From Acidobacteriota bacterium (GTDB lineage: Bacteria > Acidobacteriota > Thermoanaerobaculia > UBA5066 > Gp7-AA6): a stretch of DNA of 64,000 nt. The DNA lies in the NCBI GenBank assembly GCA_020199905.1, contig JAIVJS010000004.1:41727-105726 (forward strand). The letters are read 5' to 3'. Under the pieces are notes generated by a model, which did no database searches, had not been told where the DNA came from, and saw only the letters and a list, made by a program, of their open reading frames with translations. The stretch's first letter is position 1; each line of letters opens with the position of its first letter. Below are positions 35,249 to 43,173 of the stretch, piece by piece. The translations under genes and the position numbers were made by a program.

Positions 35249-37005
35249 CGCTTTCGCGTCCGGAACGCGCCGCCGTGATCGCCGGCCTGGGCGCGGCCCT
35301 CGTCGCGGCGGCGGCGGCGGTTCGCGTTGTCCGTCCCCTGCTGCTGACCGACCCGGATCCGGCGTGGGCGCTGCCGCGGTTGCTGCTGACACTCGCGGCG
35401 ATCGCCGCCGCGGCGGCCGCGGGCGGCCTGTGCGCCGTGGCCTTCTTGCTCTGGAGCGGATCGAAAGTCGCCCGCGCGCCTCTCGATCCATTGCCATGGC
35501 GCGGGACCGCCCTCGCCGCGCTGGCGGTCGGCGCGGTCGCGGCGGGCGCGGCGCTTCGTTTTACGCGGCTCTCCTCCGTGCCTCTCGCCCTCTGGATCGA
35601 GGACCTCACGCTGATCGATCCGTCGCTCGCGCTCTCGGGGTCGTGGCGCGACTTCGCCGACGCGATCCGCCCCGCCCCCTTCGGCGTCGCCCGACCGTAT
35701 GGCAGCGTCGGGGTGCTCTATCTCGAGCTCTTCCGCGCGACCCTCGAAACGTTCGGGGCGACCGTGTTCGGTGTGCGGTTTCTCTCGGCGCTCGCCGGCA
35801 GTCTCTCCTGCCTCACCGCGATTGTGCTGGGACGCGCGCTCCTTCCGCGCGGGGGAGGAACTCTCGCGGGGCTGGTCGTCGCCGGGCTGCGCTGGAGCCT
35901 GATCCTGTCCCGCTGGGGATACGTGGCGATCGTGATTGCGCCGCTCGTCGATCTCGCGGCGCTCGCGCTGCTGCGCGCCGTGCGCCGCCCGTCCGTGGCC
36001 GCCGCCTTCGCCGCGGGAGCCCTTCTTGGCCTCGGCGCGCACGTCTACCTCGCCTCGTGGATCGCGCTCGGGGCCTTCCTCCTGTTCGCCCTGTGGCCTC
36101 TGGAAGCGGGACTGCCGCCCTCGCGCCGCGTTCGGAATGCTCTCGCTCTGGCGGCCGGCTTCGCACTCATCGCCGCGCCCCTCTTTCTGCTGCGGGAGGG
36201 CCGGCGCGCGCCCTACTTCGCGCGCGCCGGCGACCAGAGCATGGTTCGCGAGCTGCGCGCCGCGCGCTCGCCCTGGCCCGCGGTCACCGCGGCGGCGGAC
36301 GCAATCGCCGCTCCGTGGTGGCTTCCCGATCCCTCGCCCTGGCAGGACGTCCCGAGGCCCCGGCTCGGATGGCTGATCGGGATCCCCGTCGCCGTCGCGC
36401 TCGGGCGCGCGCTGCTGTTCCCGGCCCGGGAGCTCTCGGCTTTTATGCTCGCGCACGGCGCGGCAGCTTGCGCGGCCTTCGTCGCCTCGGGTCCCGTCAT
36501 GCAGCCGAACGGATTCCGATTCGCCTACCTGACGACGGTCACCGGCGTCGCTGCGGCGGCGGGAGCTCTCGCGCTGGTCAGTGCCGTGCCTCGCCGGGCG
36601 GCGCGGCCGGCCGCGCTCGCCGCCGTCGGGGTTCTCCTCGTCGCGGGAGCGCTCTCGGTTCGCGCGCTCTTCCTCGATTGGGCGCCGCGCCTGGAGGTGC
36701 TCGACGGATTCGAGGGACACGACAACCTTCTCGCGCGCACCGCGCTCGCGTGGGAGCGATTCGGCCGCGTGGAGATCGATCCGCGGCTCGTCCACTGGGC
36801 ACCCGCCGTGGAAGCGGTGAAGCGCGTCCGGCGAGCCGGTCCGCCACCCGCGCGGCAAGACTCGCGAGCGTTCCGCGTGGCGCCACGGGAAGTGCCCCTC
36901 GAGGCAGGACAACGAGTCGTGGCGCGAATCTCAGACGAACGCGGCGCGCCTTGGGCTGTCGTGTCAGGAAAGCGGACGAAGCCGGGGCTGGACGCTCAAC
37001 GCTGA
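35245..37005 (+). CDS. GT-C-fold (PMT/ArnT-like) membrane glycosyltransferase, copy 2
   Basis: A 586-residue paralogue of the preceding protein, alignable over its full length: LTDPDPAWALPRLLL, LALWIEDLTLIDPSLALSG, RPYGSVGVLYLELFRATLETFG, EGRRAPYFARAGDQ and a C-terminal FEGHDNLLARTALAWERFG all have counterparts. The acidic WIED(D)L loop is kept in both. The gene pair overlaps by four bases, so the products are made together and may differ in substrate or act as a pair. The stop codon and final residues lie inside a heptad array. Confidence 0.7.
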   Translation: MTLSRPERAAVIAGLGAALVAAAAAVRVVRPLLLTDPDPAWALPRLLLTLAAIAAAAAAGGLCAVAFLLWSGSKVARAPLDPLPWRGTALAALAVGAVAAGAALRFTRLSSVPLALWIEDLTLIDPSLALSGSWRDFADAIRPAPFGVARPYGSVGVLYLELFRATLETFGATVFGVRFLSALAGSLSCLTAIVLGRALLPRGGGTLAGLVVAGLRWSLILSRWGYVAIVIAPLVDLAALALLRAVRRPSVAAAFAAGALLGLGAHVYLASWIALGAFLLFALWPLEAGLPPSRRVRNALALAAGFALIAAPLFLLREGRRAPYFARAGDQSMVRELRAARSPWPAVTAAADAIAAPWWLPDPSPWQDVPRPRLGWLIGIPVAVALGRALLFPARELSAFMLAHGAAACAAFVASGPVMQPNGFRFAYLTTVTGVAAAAGALALVSAVPRRAARPAALAAVGVLLVAGALSVRALFLDWAPRLEVLDGFEGHDNLLARTALAWERFGRVEIDPRLVHWAPAVEAVKRVRRAGPPPARQDSRAFRVAPREVPLEAGQRVVARISDERGAPWAVVSGKRTKPGLDAQR

Positions 37006-37012
37006 ACGCTCA
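36992..37012. repeat. Three heptad units carrying both convergent stop codons
   Basis: ACGCTCA, ACGCTGA and ACGCTCA are perfectly phased, followed by ACGACCT. The TGA of unit 2 stops the GT-C gene (37003-37005). The TCA of unit 3 is the stop codon of the minus-strand cysteine-dioxygenase-family gene (37010-37012). Confidence 0.85.
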
Positions 37013-37537
37013 ACGACCTGCGCCGGCAAACTCCTCCACGCCGACCTCGAACTCCGAGCCGCGGATCTCCCGCAGCCCGCCGTCGTCCCAGATCCCCATG
37101 CTGCGCAGCGGAGGCCTGTAGACGTGGAGGGTGACGGCGCGGGGCGACTGCGGCATCAGCCGGTGCAGAACGGTCGGCCCGGTATCGCAGAGGTCTCCCT
37201 CCGGACGGACCTTCGAATCGCAGAGCTGCGGCGCGAGATGGGGGGTCGTGAAGCGCTCTTCGAGGACGGCGCCGGAAAGCACGGCCATTCCTCCGAGGAC
37301 GCCGCGGTGGTCGTGTATCGGCGTGATCTGGCCGGCCTCCCACCCGATCACCATGACCTCCCAGTCCTCCCAGAGAAGGAGAGCGTGCCGCACGTAGCGC
37401 GCCGGATCGAATCGTACGCGCTCCAGGTACCGCTCGGCCTCCCGGGCGATCCGGGGCACGAGCCCCCCGGGCGTGGGACGTTCCGGCGCGGCTCCCGCCT
37501 CGATCAGGATCTCCCGGACACAGTCGCCGATTTTCAT
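37010..37537 (-). CDS. Cysteine dioxygenase family (cupin) protein
   Basis: A 175-residue thiol dioxygenase-like cupin. The first metal motif is GQITPIHDHRGVLGG (two histidines), and the third histidine is in LHRLMPQSPRAVTLHVYRPPL, the usual ending of cysteine dioxygenase type I. The cysteine that forms the Cys-Tyr crosslink in animal enzymes is replaced by glycine, as in many bacterial members. It may oxidise cysteine or 3-mercaptopropionate. Substrate choice is not decided by what is seen. It is divergent from the dehydrogenase gene at 37734. Confidence 0.82.
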   Translation of the reverse strand: MKIGDCVREILIEAGAAPERPTPGGLVPRIAREAERYLERVRFDPARYVRHALLLWEDWEVMVIGWEAGQITPIHDHRGVLGGMAVLSGAVLEERFTTPHLAPQLCDSKVRPEGDLCDTGPTVLHRLMPQSPRAVTLHVYRPPLRSMGIWDDGGLREIRGSEFEVGVEEFAGAGR

Positions 37538-37652
37538 GACGCCATACTACCGGGCGAGGGGGCGAAAGGCGAAGGGCGAAGGGCATGTGCAAGGCCTGGG
37601 CACCGGGCGAGGGGCGCGGGGCGGAGGGCGCGGTGTTCCGCAACGGACGACG

Positions 37653-37701
37653 GAGAACTGAGAACTGAGAACCGGGACGCGCTGAGAGCTGACAGCGGAG
37701 A
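37653..37701. repeat. Heptad array, seven units
   Basis: GAGAACT, GAGAACT, GAGAACC, GGGACGC, GCTGAGA, GCTGACA and GCGGAGA keep one 7-base phase between the divergent cysteine-dioxygenase-family and dehydrogenase genes. The unit sequence drifts within the array. Confidence 0.8.
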
Positions 37702-37733
37702 GCCAACCCTCGTTCTGCTATGTTCCCCGCGGC

Positions 37734-38783
37734 ATGAAGCTCGCGATCGTGCCGGGGGACGGTATCGGGGTCGACGTCACCCGGGAAGCCGTCAAGGTCC
37801 TGGAGCGCCTCGACGCGCGACGTTCTCTTGGCCTCGAGCTCGTGTCCTTTCCCTGGAGCGCGGACCATTACCTGGCGACGGGGGAAACGGTCCCGCCCGG
37901 GGCGTTCGACGACCTGGCCCGAAACTACGACGCGATCTTCATGGGGGCCTTCGGCGACCCGCGGGTGCCGGACATGAAGCACGCGGCGGATATCCTCCTC
38001 GGCGCCCGGTTCCAGCTGGACCTCTACGTCAACTACCGGCCGGTCCGCTGCCTCGACGACCGGCTCTCGCCGCTCAAGGGATACACGGCTGCCGACGTCG
38101 ATTTCGTCGTCTTCCGCGAGAACACGGAAGGGTCCTACGTCGGCATCGGCGGACATTTCAAGAAGGGAACCCCGGACGAGGTCGCGACGCAGGAGGACCT
38201 GTCGACCCGCCGCGGGGTCGAGAGGATCATCCGCCACGCGTTCTCGTTCGCGAAGGAGACCGGACGCCGCCGCGTCGTCATGTCGGACAAGTCGAACGCG
38301 ATGCGGTTCGTCGGAGACCTCTGGCAGCGCACGTTCGCGGAGGTCTCGCGCGAGTACCCCGGGATCGGGGCGTCGCACCTCTACGTGGACGCGCTCTGCC
38401 TGCAGCTGATCCGCGACCCGCGTCCGTTCGATGTGATCGTGACGAACAACATGTTCGGGGACATCGTCACCGACCTTGGCGCGGCGCTCCAGGGAGGCCT
38501 CGGGATGGCCGCGTCGGGAAACATCCACCCGGGACGCGTTTCGATGTTCGAGCCGGTCCACGGATCGGCGCCCAGGTACGCCGGGACCGGCCGCGCCAAC
38601 CCCTTTGGCGCGATCCTGACGGTGGCCCTCATGCTCGAACACCTCGGAAACAAGGAGGAGGCGGTGGCTGTCGAGCGAGCCGTGGCCGCCTGCGTTTCGG
38701 CCCGGAAATGCACCTCGGACGTGGGCGGGGAGCTATCGACGTCCGCGGCCGCGGATGCCGTCTGCGAGCGCCTGGCCGGATGA
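37734..38783 (+). CDS. Isocitrate/isopropylmalate/tartrate dehydrogenase family protein
   Basis: A 349-residue beta-decarboxylating dehydrogenase. Visible are the start VPGDGIGVDV, the substrate loop VVFRENTEGSYVGIGG, the lysine in SDKSNAM, VDALCLQLI, NMFGDIVTDLGAAL and the nucleotide-binding EPVHGSAPRYAGTGRANP. The RENTEG sequence differs from the REL(T)GG of typical LeuB and resembles isocitrate, homoisocitrate or tartrate dehydrogenases, so 3-isopropylmalate specificity should not be assumed. No other leu genes are nearby. A TATGTT box at 37719-37724 would start transcription about three bases before the ATG. Confidence 0.85.
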   Translation: MKLAIVPGDGIGVDVTREAVKVLERLDARRSLGLELVSFPWSADHYLATGETVPPGAFDDLARNYDAIFMGAFGDPRVPDMKHAADILLGARFQLDLYVNYRPVRCLDDRLSPLKGYTAADVDFVVFRENTEGSYVGIGGHFKKGTPDEVATQEDLSTRRGVERIIRHAFSFAKETGRRRVVMSDKSNAMRFVGDLWQRTFAEVSREYPGIGASHLYVDALCLQLIRDPRPFDVIVTNNMFGDIVTDLGAALQGGLGMAASGNIHPGRVSMFEPVHGSAPRYAGTGRANPFGAILTVALMLEHLGNKEEAVAVERAVAACVSARKCTSDVGGELSTSAAADAVCERLAG

Positions 38784-38818
38784 CGGGTGACCACCCGCCC
38801 GACAGGCGAAGGTTTTGG

Positions 38819-38844
38819 TAGAATTCAAGCCGCAATTAAGGAGG
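38819..38844 (+). promoter_or_regulatory. -10 box and ribosome site of the DUF4410-like gene
   Basis: TAGAAT at 38819-38824 is followed by AAGGAGG at 38838-38844, eight bases before ATG 38853. This is one of the few genes here with a strong ribosome site, and it decides the start. Confidence 0.55.
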
Positions 38845-38852
38845 CCCTGATC

Positions 38853-39428
38853 ATGCTTCGTTACACCACGCGTTTGTTCGCCATGTCTCTTGTCGCGTTC
38901 CTCGTGCTCTCCGCCAGACCCGCGGAAGCGGCCAAAAAGGGATTCCAGGATTCGGACGATGCGAAGGAACGGGACGAGCCCGCGAAGTTCCTGCCGGACT
39001 ACGACAAGCTCACGAAGGGCAAGGACGCGGACTGGGTCTATTTCCCGGAGGGAAACCTCAAGAAGTACAGGACCGTCTCCGTCAAGGAATTCGACGAGAA
39101 CGGCCGCGGCCGCGAGGCGCGCGACGCCGCCCACGATGCCCGCGACTACATGGAGCAGTGGCTCGACAAGCAGGGCTTCAAGGTCGTCAAGTCCGGCGGC
39201 GACCTCGTGGTGACCGGCAACGTCTTCAACGCCTGGGAGCCGCGGGGCGCCGGCCGCTACTGGGGAGGCTGGATGGCCAACCCGGGCGTGGGCCTTGAGG
39301 TCCTCGTCAAGGATTCGAAGGGCAACGTCGTCGGGGAGATCCGCCACAAGAACAAGGGCTCGACCATTCGAGACGCGGTCGAGAACGGCCTCGAGGAAGT
39401 CGCGAAGGCGATCGCCGACGGGCGCTGA
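38853..39428 (+). CDS. Secreted DUF4410-like protein
   Basis: A 191-residue protein with a signal peptide (residues 1-26, ending RPAEA). The mature part contains YDKLTKGKDADWVYFPEG, then a charged helix, then GDLVVTGNVFNAWEP and GLEVLVKDSKGNVVGEIRHKNKG. This alternation of short beta strands is typical of DUF4410-like periplasmic or outer-membrane-associated proteins of unknown function. It is expressed from its own promoter-like site and ends at a strong terminator hairpin. Confidence 0.65.
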   Translation: MLRYTTRLFAMSLVAFLVLSARPAEAAKKGFQDSDDAKERDEPAKFLPDYDKLTKGKDADWVYFPEGNLKKYRTVSVKEFDENGRGREARDAAHDARDYMEQWLDKQGFKVVKSGGDLVVTGNVFNAWEPRGAGRYWGGWMANPGVGLEVLVKDSKGNVVGEIRHKNKGSTIRDAVENGLEEVAKAIADGR

Positions 39429-39495
39429 GGCGCGACGGGGCGCGGGACTGCCATCCCGGGCCAAGCGACTGATTCGATGAGGGTTGATTCAAGCG

Positions 39496-39522
39496 CGGGC
39501 CCCGGCTTTTCCGGGGCCCGCT
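39496..39522 (+). terminator. Rho-independent-type terminator
   Basis: An uninterrupted 11-bp stem (GCGGGCCCCGG with CCGGGGCCCGC), loop CTTTT, then TTCTTGCTCC. It lies 67 bases after the DUF4410-like stop and separates that gene from the phoH cluster. The trailing T tract is weak. Confidence 0.75.
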
Positions 39523-39611
39523 TCTTGCTCCCCTCTTCCGCATGGTAGGTTTGAAGGCGCGATCCGAGAGGCGCCCGCCCGGCCGGCGCCCGGCCGCAAG
39601 GAGCGAGCAAA

Positions 39612-40399
39612 ATTCCTGAACCAACGACGGCTCTGACCTTTCCCGAATCGGGCCTGACGGAGTTCTTCGGAATCGCGGACGAAAACCTTCGCGCCATCGA
39701 GGACGCGTTCGGCGTCCGGCTGGCCGCCAGAGGCAACGAGATCTCCGTCGTCGGCGAGGGGGAACCGCAGGACGCGGCCCGCCGCCTTCTCGGCGGATTC
39801 TCGGAGCTCCTCACGCTGGGATACCCGCTTCGCGGAAGCGACGTCCTGACGGCGATCCGAGTCGTGAAGGAGGACCCGAACGCCTCCCTGGTCGAGTTCT
39901 TCATCGACAGCCCTTTCGGACCGACGCTCAAGTCCGTCGTGACAGCCCGCAACGTGAAGCAGCGCGTGTACGTCCAGACGATCGAGCGCCACGACTCCTC
40001 GGCTACGAGAAGACCGCAAAGCTTCTGGAGCGGGGGGTCATCGAGGTGGCGCCGATCGCCTTCATGCGCGGGCGAACTCTGAACGACGCCTTCATCATCC
40101 TGGACGAAGCGCAGAACACGACGTCCGAGCAGATGAAGATGTTCCTGACGCGCATCGGCTTCGGCTCGAAGGCGGTGGTGACGGGCGACGTCACCCAGAT
40201 CGACCTGCCCTCCGGGAAGACCTCCGGCCTGCGGGAGGCGCAGCAGCTCCTTTCGAGGATCGACGGGATCAAGTTCGTCCTCTTCGATCAGAAGGACGTG
40301 GTGCGCCATCCTCTCGTCCAGTCGATCATCACCGCGTACGAGGCACTCGATCGCGAGCGCGAAGAGCGCGAAGCCAACCGCCCCGCTCTCGGGCGCTGA
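39612..40399 (+). pseudogene. phoH: phoH/ybeZ with internal out-of-frame deletion
   Basis: Two pieces of a PhoH-type ATPase lie in different frames. The first (frame through 39993-39995) has the N-terminal KH-like region and ends [11 protein letters not shown]. The second (from 39998) resumes [19 protein letters not shown] and [21 protein letters not shown], with Walker B. In intact relatives some 65-75 residues holding the P-loop GPAGTGKT lie between these points, so a segment of about 200-220 bases is missing and the frame changes. No ATG, GTG or TTG is seen near the AAGGAG ribosome site at 39598-39603. ATT 39612 is at the right distance. The following cluster (HD protein, ybeY, corC, era) fits a former phoH. 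An assembly collapse would look the same. Confidence 0.85.
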
Positions 40400-40405
40400 C
40401 ATCTG

Positions 40406-42763
40406 ATGGGACCCGGCGCGCCATCACGGCGCTCGATGATCACATTTCGCGGTTCCGGCAGCGTGCCGCGCGAGCCGGGGCAGCCCCCGAAAGAGCGGCG
40501 TCCCTGGCGTTTCTGGGCCTGGGCCGCCGCCTATGTCTTCGCCACCACGTTCGCCTTCGCGCCCGCGTTTTCCTTCCGCCGGGCTCCGGCCCGCGCGGGG
40601 GAGATCGCGACCCGCGACGTCATCGCTCCGCGCGACCTGATCGTGCCCGACGCGGCGGCCACGTCGCACCGGCGCGTGGAAGCCGCGGCCGAGGTTCTCC
40701 CGGTTTACGACTGGGACACCGCGGCGCCCGATCGGCTGACCGCGGAGATCCGGGGATCCTTCACGAAGGCGCGCGCCGCCGAGACCGGCGGGCGGCGCCG
40801 AAACGGGCTGCCTCCGGCTCTGAGAGACGCCTTCGATCTGCCGGTCGGAGATGAGGCCCTGCTCGCCCTGGCCGGCCTGCAGTTTTCTCCGGCGATCGAG
40901 GAGCGGCTCCTGCAGGCGGGGGCCGACCTCTACCGGGCGGGCGTCGTCGACAATCGCGAGCTTCTGTCGGAGAGCCACGACCGCGGAATCGTCCTGCGCG
41001 ACGTCCGCAGCGGACGCGAGCTGCGGCGGAAGGACCTTTCGGACGTCGTCGAGTACGGTTCGCAGACGAAAAACGCGGTGGCGAAGCGGCTGGCCGGCGG
41101 TCCCCTGGCGGGCCGGGCGCTCACCGAGGTCTCGGCGTTCCTGGCCGCCGCGCTCCGCCCCAACCTGACGCACGACGCGACCGAGACGCTCCGGCGCCGC
41201 CAGGAAGCGGCCCGGTCCGTCGAGACGGTGCTGACCCGGATTCCGCGTGGGAAGGTGATCGTCCGCAAGGGCGACGAGATCTCGCCCAAGGCCGCGGAGT
41301 GGATCGCCGCGGTTCGCGCGTCGGCCGCGGACCCGTCCTCGTGGGTCAAGGTCATGGGAATCGTCGTCCTGCAGCTCCTCGCCGCGTCCGCCTTCTGGGT
41401 GGACGCGCGGCGGCAGCGCCGGCGGAGGCGGGAGCGCGGGTCGGAGATGGTGTACGCCTCGATCCTCGCGGCCGGGATCCTCTTCTCCCTGCTGACGCGC
41501 GGCGCGTTCGTGCTCGCGCAGGGGCTTTCTTCGAGCTTCGAGGGGTCCGCGTGGGCGGCGCACACGTATTACGCAATCCCGTTCGCCGCCGGCTCGATCA
41601 TGGTCAGCCTCGTCGCCGGGATGGGCCCCGCCCTCCTGTTCGCCGCCATTCACGCCATCGGAGCCGGCATCCTCATGGGCCAGAGCTTCCCGTTCGTCCT
41701 GTTTGCGCTCGTGGGATCGCTGGCCGGCATCTTCGTGATCGGAAAGCTGCGTTCGCGCAGCGTCCTGCTCGGGATGGGGGCCGTCGTCGCCGCGGCGAAC
41801 CTGGTCTCCATCTCGGCGATCGCGTTCTTGAACGGCGAGGCGAGGGGCTGGGACTTCGCCGCGGACGTGCTCGGCGGGCTCGCCGGCGGATGGTTCGTCG
41901 CGATGATCGTCGGCGTTTTCCTGCCGGTTTTCGAGCACCTCTTCCACGTCACGACGGATATCCGGCTGCTCGAGCTCTCGAATCAGAACCTGCCGCTCCT
42001 CCGCACGCTCGCGCTCGAAGCGCCGGGCACGTACCAGCACTCGCTCGTGCTGGGACACCTCGCCGAGGCGGCCGCCGAGGCGGTGGGCGCCGATGCTCTG
42101 CTGGCGCGCGTCGCGGGCTACTACCACGACATCGGCAAGACGAAAATGCCCGACTACTTCATCGAGAACCAGCCCAAGGGAGCGAACCGCCACGATCGCC
42201 TGGAGCCGTCGATGAGCGCGCTCGTGATTGCGGCGCACGTGAAGGAAGGGGTCGATCTCGCGACGAAGGCGCGGCTGCCGGAACAGCTCGTGTCGGCCAT
42301 TCGCGAGCATCACGGGACCAAGCTGATCCGGTACTTCTACCAGAAGGCGCTCACCAAGTCGGGGCCGGAAGCCTCGCCGATCCGGGAGACAGAGTACCGG
42401 CACTCCGGCCCGCGGCCCACGACCCGTGTGAACGGGATCCTGATGATCGCCGACGCCGTCGAGGCGGCGTCCCGCACCCTGATCGAGCCGTCGCCGGCGC
42501 GGATCCGGGCGATGATCCAGACGATCGTCGACGATTGCCTGCGCGACGGGCAGTTCGACGACTGCGACCTCACGATGCGCGATCTGGCCATCATCGTCGA
42601 CACGCTGGAGCGGACGGTCTCGAACATCTACCACCATCGGATCGACTACCCGGGCTTCGAGTTCAACCGCGGCTTCTCCCGCCGGAAGACCGGAGAGGCG
42701 CCCGCGCACGATGCGGCCGCGGCCCCCCGGCCGAGCGGAACGCGGGCGTCCGAATCGCGGTGA
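40406..42763 (+). CDS. PgpH-type 7TM-HD domain phosphodiesterase
   Basis: A 785-residue protein with the 7TMR-HDED/PgpH layout. There is an N-terminal membrane helix (about residues 32-52), an extracytoplasmic domain of about 250 residues, seven membrane helices (about 315-515), and a cytoplasmic HD domain with H and HD in GTYQHSLVLGHLAEAA and YYHDIGKTKMPDYF, then REHHGTK. Relatives hydrolyse cyclic di-AMP. The gene is regularly found beside phoH and ybeY, as here. ATG 40406 lies six bases after the phoH remnant, and a second ATG at 40436 is possible. The stop overlaps the ybeY GTG. Confidence 0.9.
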   Translation: MGPGAPSRRSMITFRGSGSVPREPGQPPKERRPWRFWAWAAAYVFATTFAFAPAFSFRRAPARAGEIATRDVIAPRDLIVPDAAATSHRRVEAAAEVLPVYDWDTAAPDRLTAEIRGSFTKARAAETGGRRRNGLPPALRDAFDLPVGDEALLALAGLQFSPAIEERLLQAGADLYRAGVVDNRELLSESHDRGIVLRDVRSGRELRRKDLSDVVEYGSQTKNAVAKRLAGGPLAGRALTEVSAFLAAALRPNLTHDATETLRRRQEAARSVETVLTRIPRGKVIVRKGDEISPKAAEWIAAVRASAADPSSWVKVMGIVVLQLLAASAFWVDARRQRRRRRERGSEMVYASILAAGILFSLLTRGAFVLAQGLSSSFEGSAWAAHTYYAIPFAAGSIMVSLVAGMGPALLFAAIHAIGAGILMGQSFPFVLFALVGSLAGIFVIGKLRSRSVLLGMGAVVAAANLVSISAIAFLNGEARGWDFAADVLGGLAGGWFVAMIVGVFLPVFEHLFHVTTDIRLLELSNQNLPLLRTLALEAPGTYQHSLVLGHLAEAAAEAVGADALLARVAGYYHDIGKTKMPDYFIENQPKGANRHDRLEPSMSALVIAAHVKEGVDLATKARLPEQLVSAIREHHGTKLIRYFYQKALTKSGPEASPIRETEYRHSGPRPTTRVNGILMIADAVEAASRTLIEPSPARIRAMIQTIVDDCLRDGQFDDCDLTMRDLAIIVDTLERTVSNIYHHRIDYPGFEFNRGFSRRKTGEAPAHDAAAAPRPSGTRASESR

Positions 42764-43173
42764 GGTGCGACGTGCAGGCGAGCGCCTCGGGAGCTCCTCG
42801 ACCGGCGCGGGTCCGGTCGCTCCTGTCGCGGGCGGCGCGGCTCACGGAGGCGCGGGCGGAGGAGGTGTCGGTGCTCTTCTGCGGCGACGCGCGGATGCGC
42901 CGGCTGAACCGGGATTACCGGGGGAAGGACCGTTCGACGGACGTGCTCGCTTTTCCTGCCCCCGGCGGCTCGCTGCTGGGAGACATCGTCGTGTCGGTGC
43001 CCTATGCCTCCCGCCAGGCCCGGCAGCGGGGCGAGCCCGCGTTGCGCGAGATCGACCGGCTTCTGGTGCACGGCTTCCTGCACCTCCTCGGGTACGACCA
43101 CGAGACGGACCACGGCGAAATGGAAGCTCTCGAGAGCAGCGTCCGGCTCCGGCTCGGGATCGCGGACTCATGA
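42760..43173 (+). CDS. ybeY: Endoribonuclease YbeY (rRNA maturation factor)
   Basis: A 137-residue metal-dependent RNase acting in 16S rRNA 3' maturation and ribosome quality control. The three zinc-binding histidines are in HGFLHLLGYDHETDHGEM near the C terminus. The conserved RLNRDYRGKDRSTDVLAFP precedes them. The GTG start overlaps the previous stop (GTGA) and the TGA stop overlaps the next ATG, in a tightly coupled operon. Confidence 0.95.
   Translation: MRCDVQASASGAPRPARVRSLLSRAARLTEARAEEVSVLFCGDARMRRLNRDYRGKDRSTDVLAFPAPGGSLLGDIVVSVPYASRQARQRGEPALREIDRLLVHGFLHLLGYDHETDHGEMEALESSVRLRLGIADS

Noticed and set aside
33299-36912. Two minus-strand frames of more than 700 residues opposite the GT-C pair.
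   Set aside because: They consist of Arg/Gly/Glu-rich low-complexity sequence and mirror the hydrophobic codons of the real membrane proteins.
39542-39619. A 25-codon ATG frame between the terminator and phoH as a leader peptide.
   Set aside because: It is Arg/Pro-rich, has no ribosome site and ends by chance at the phoH start region.
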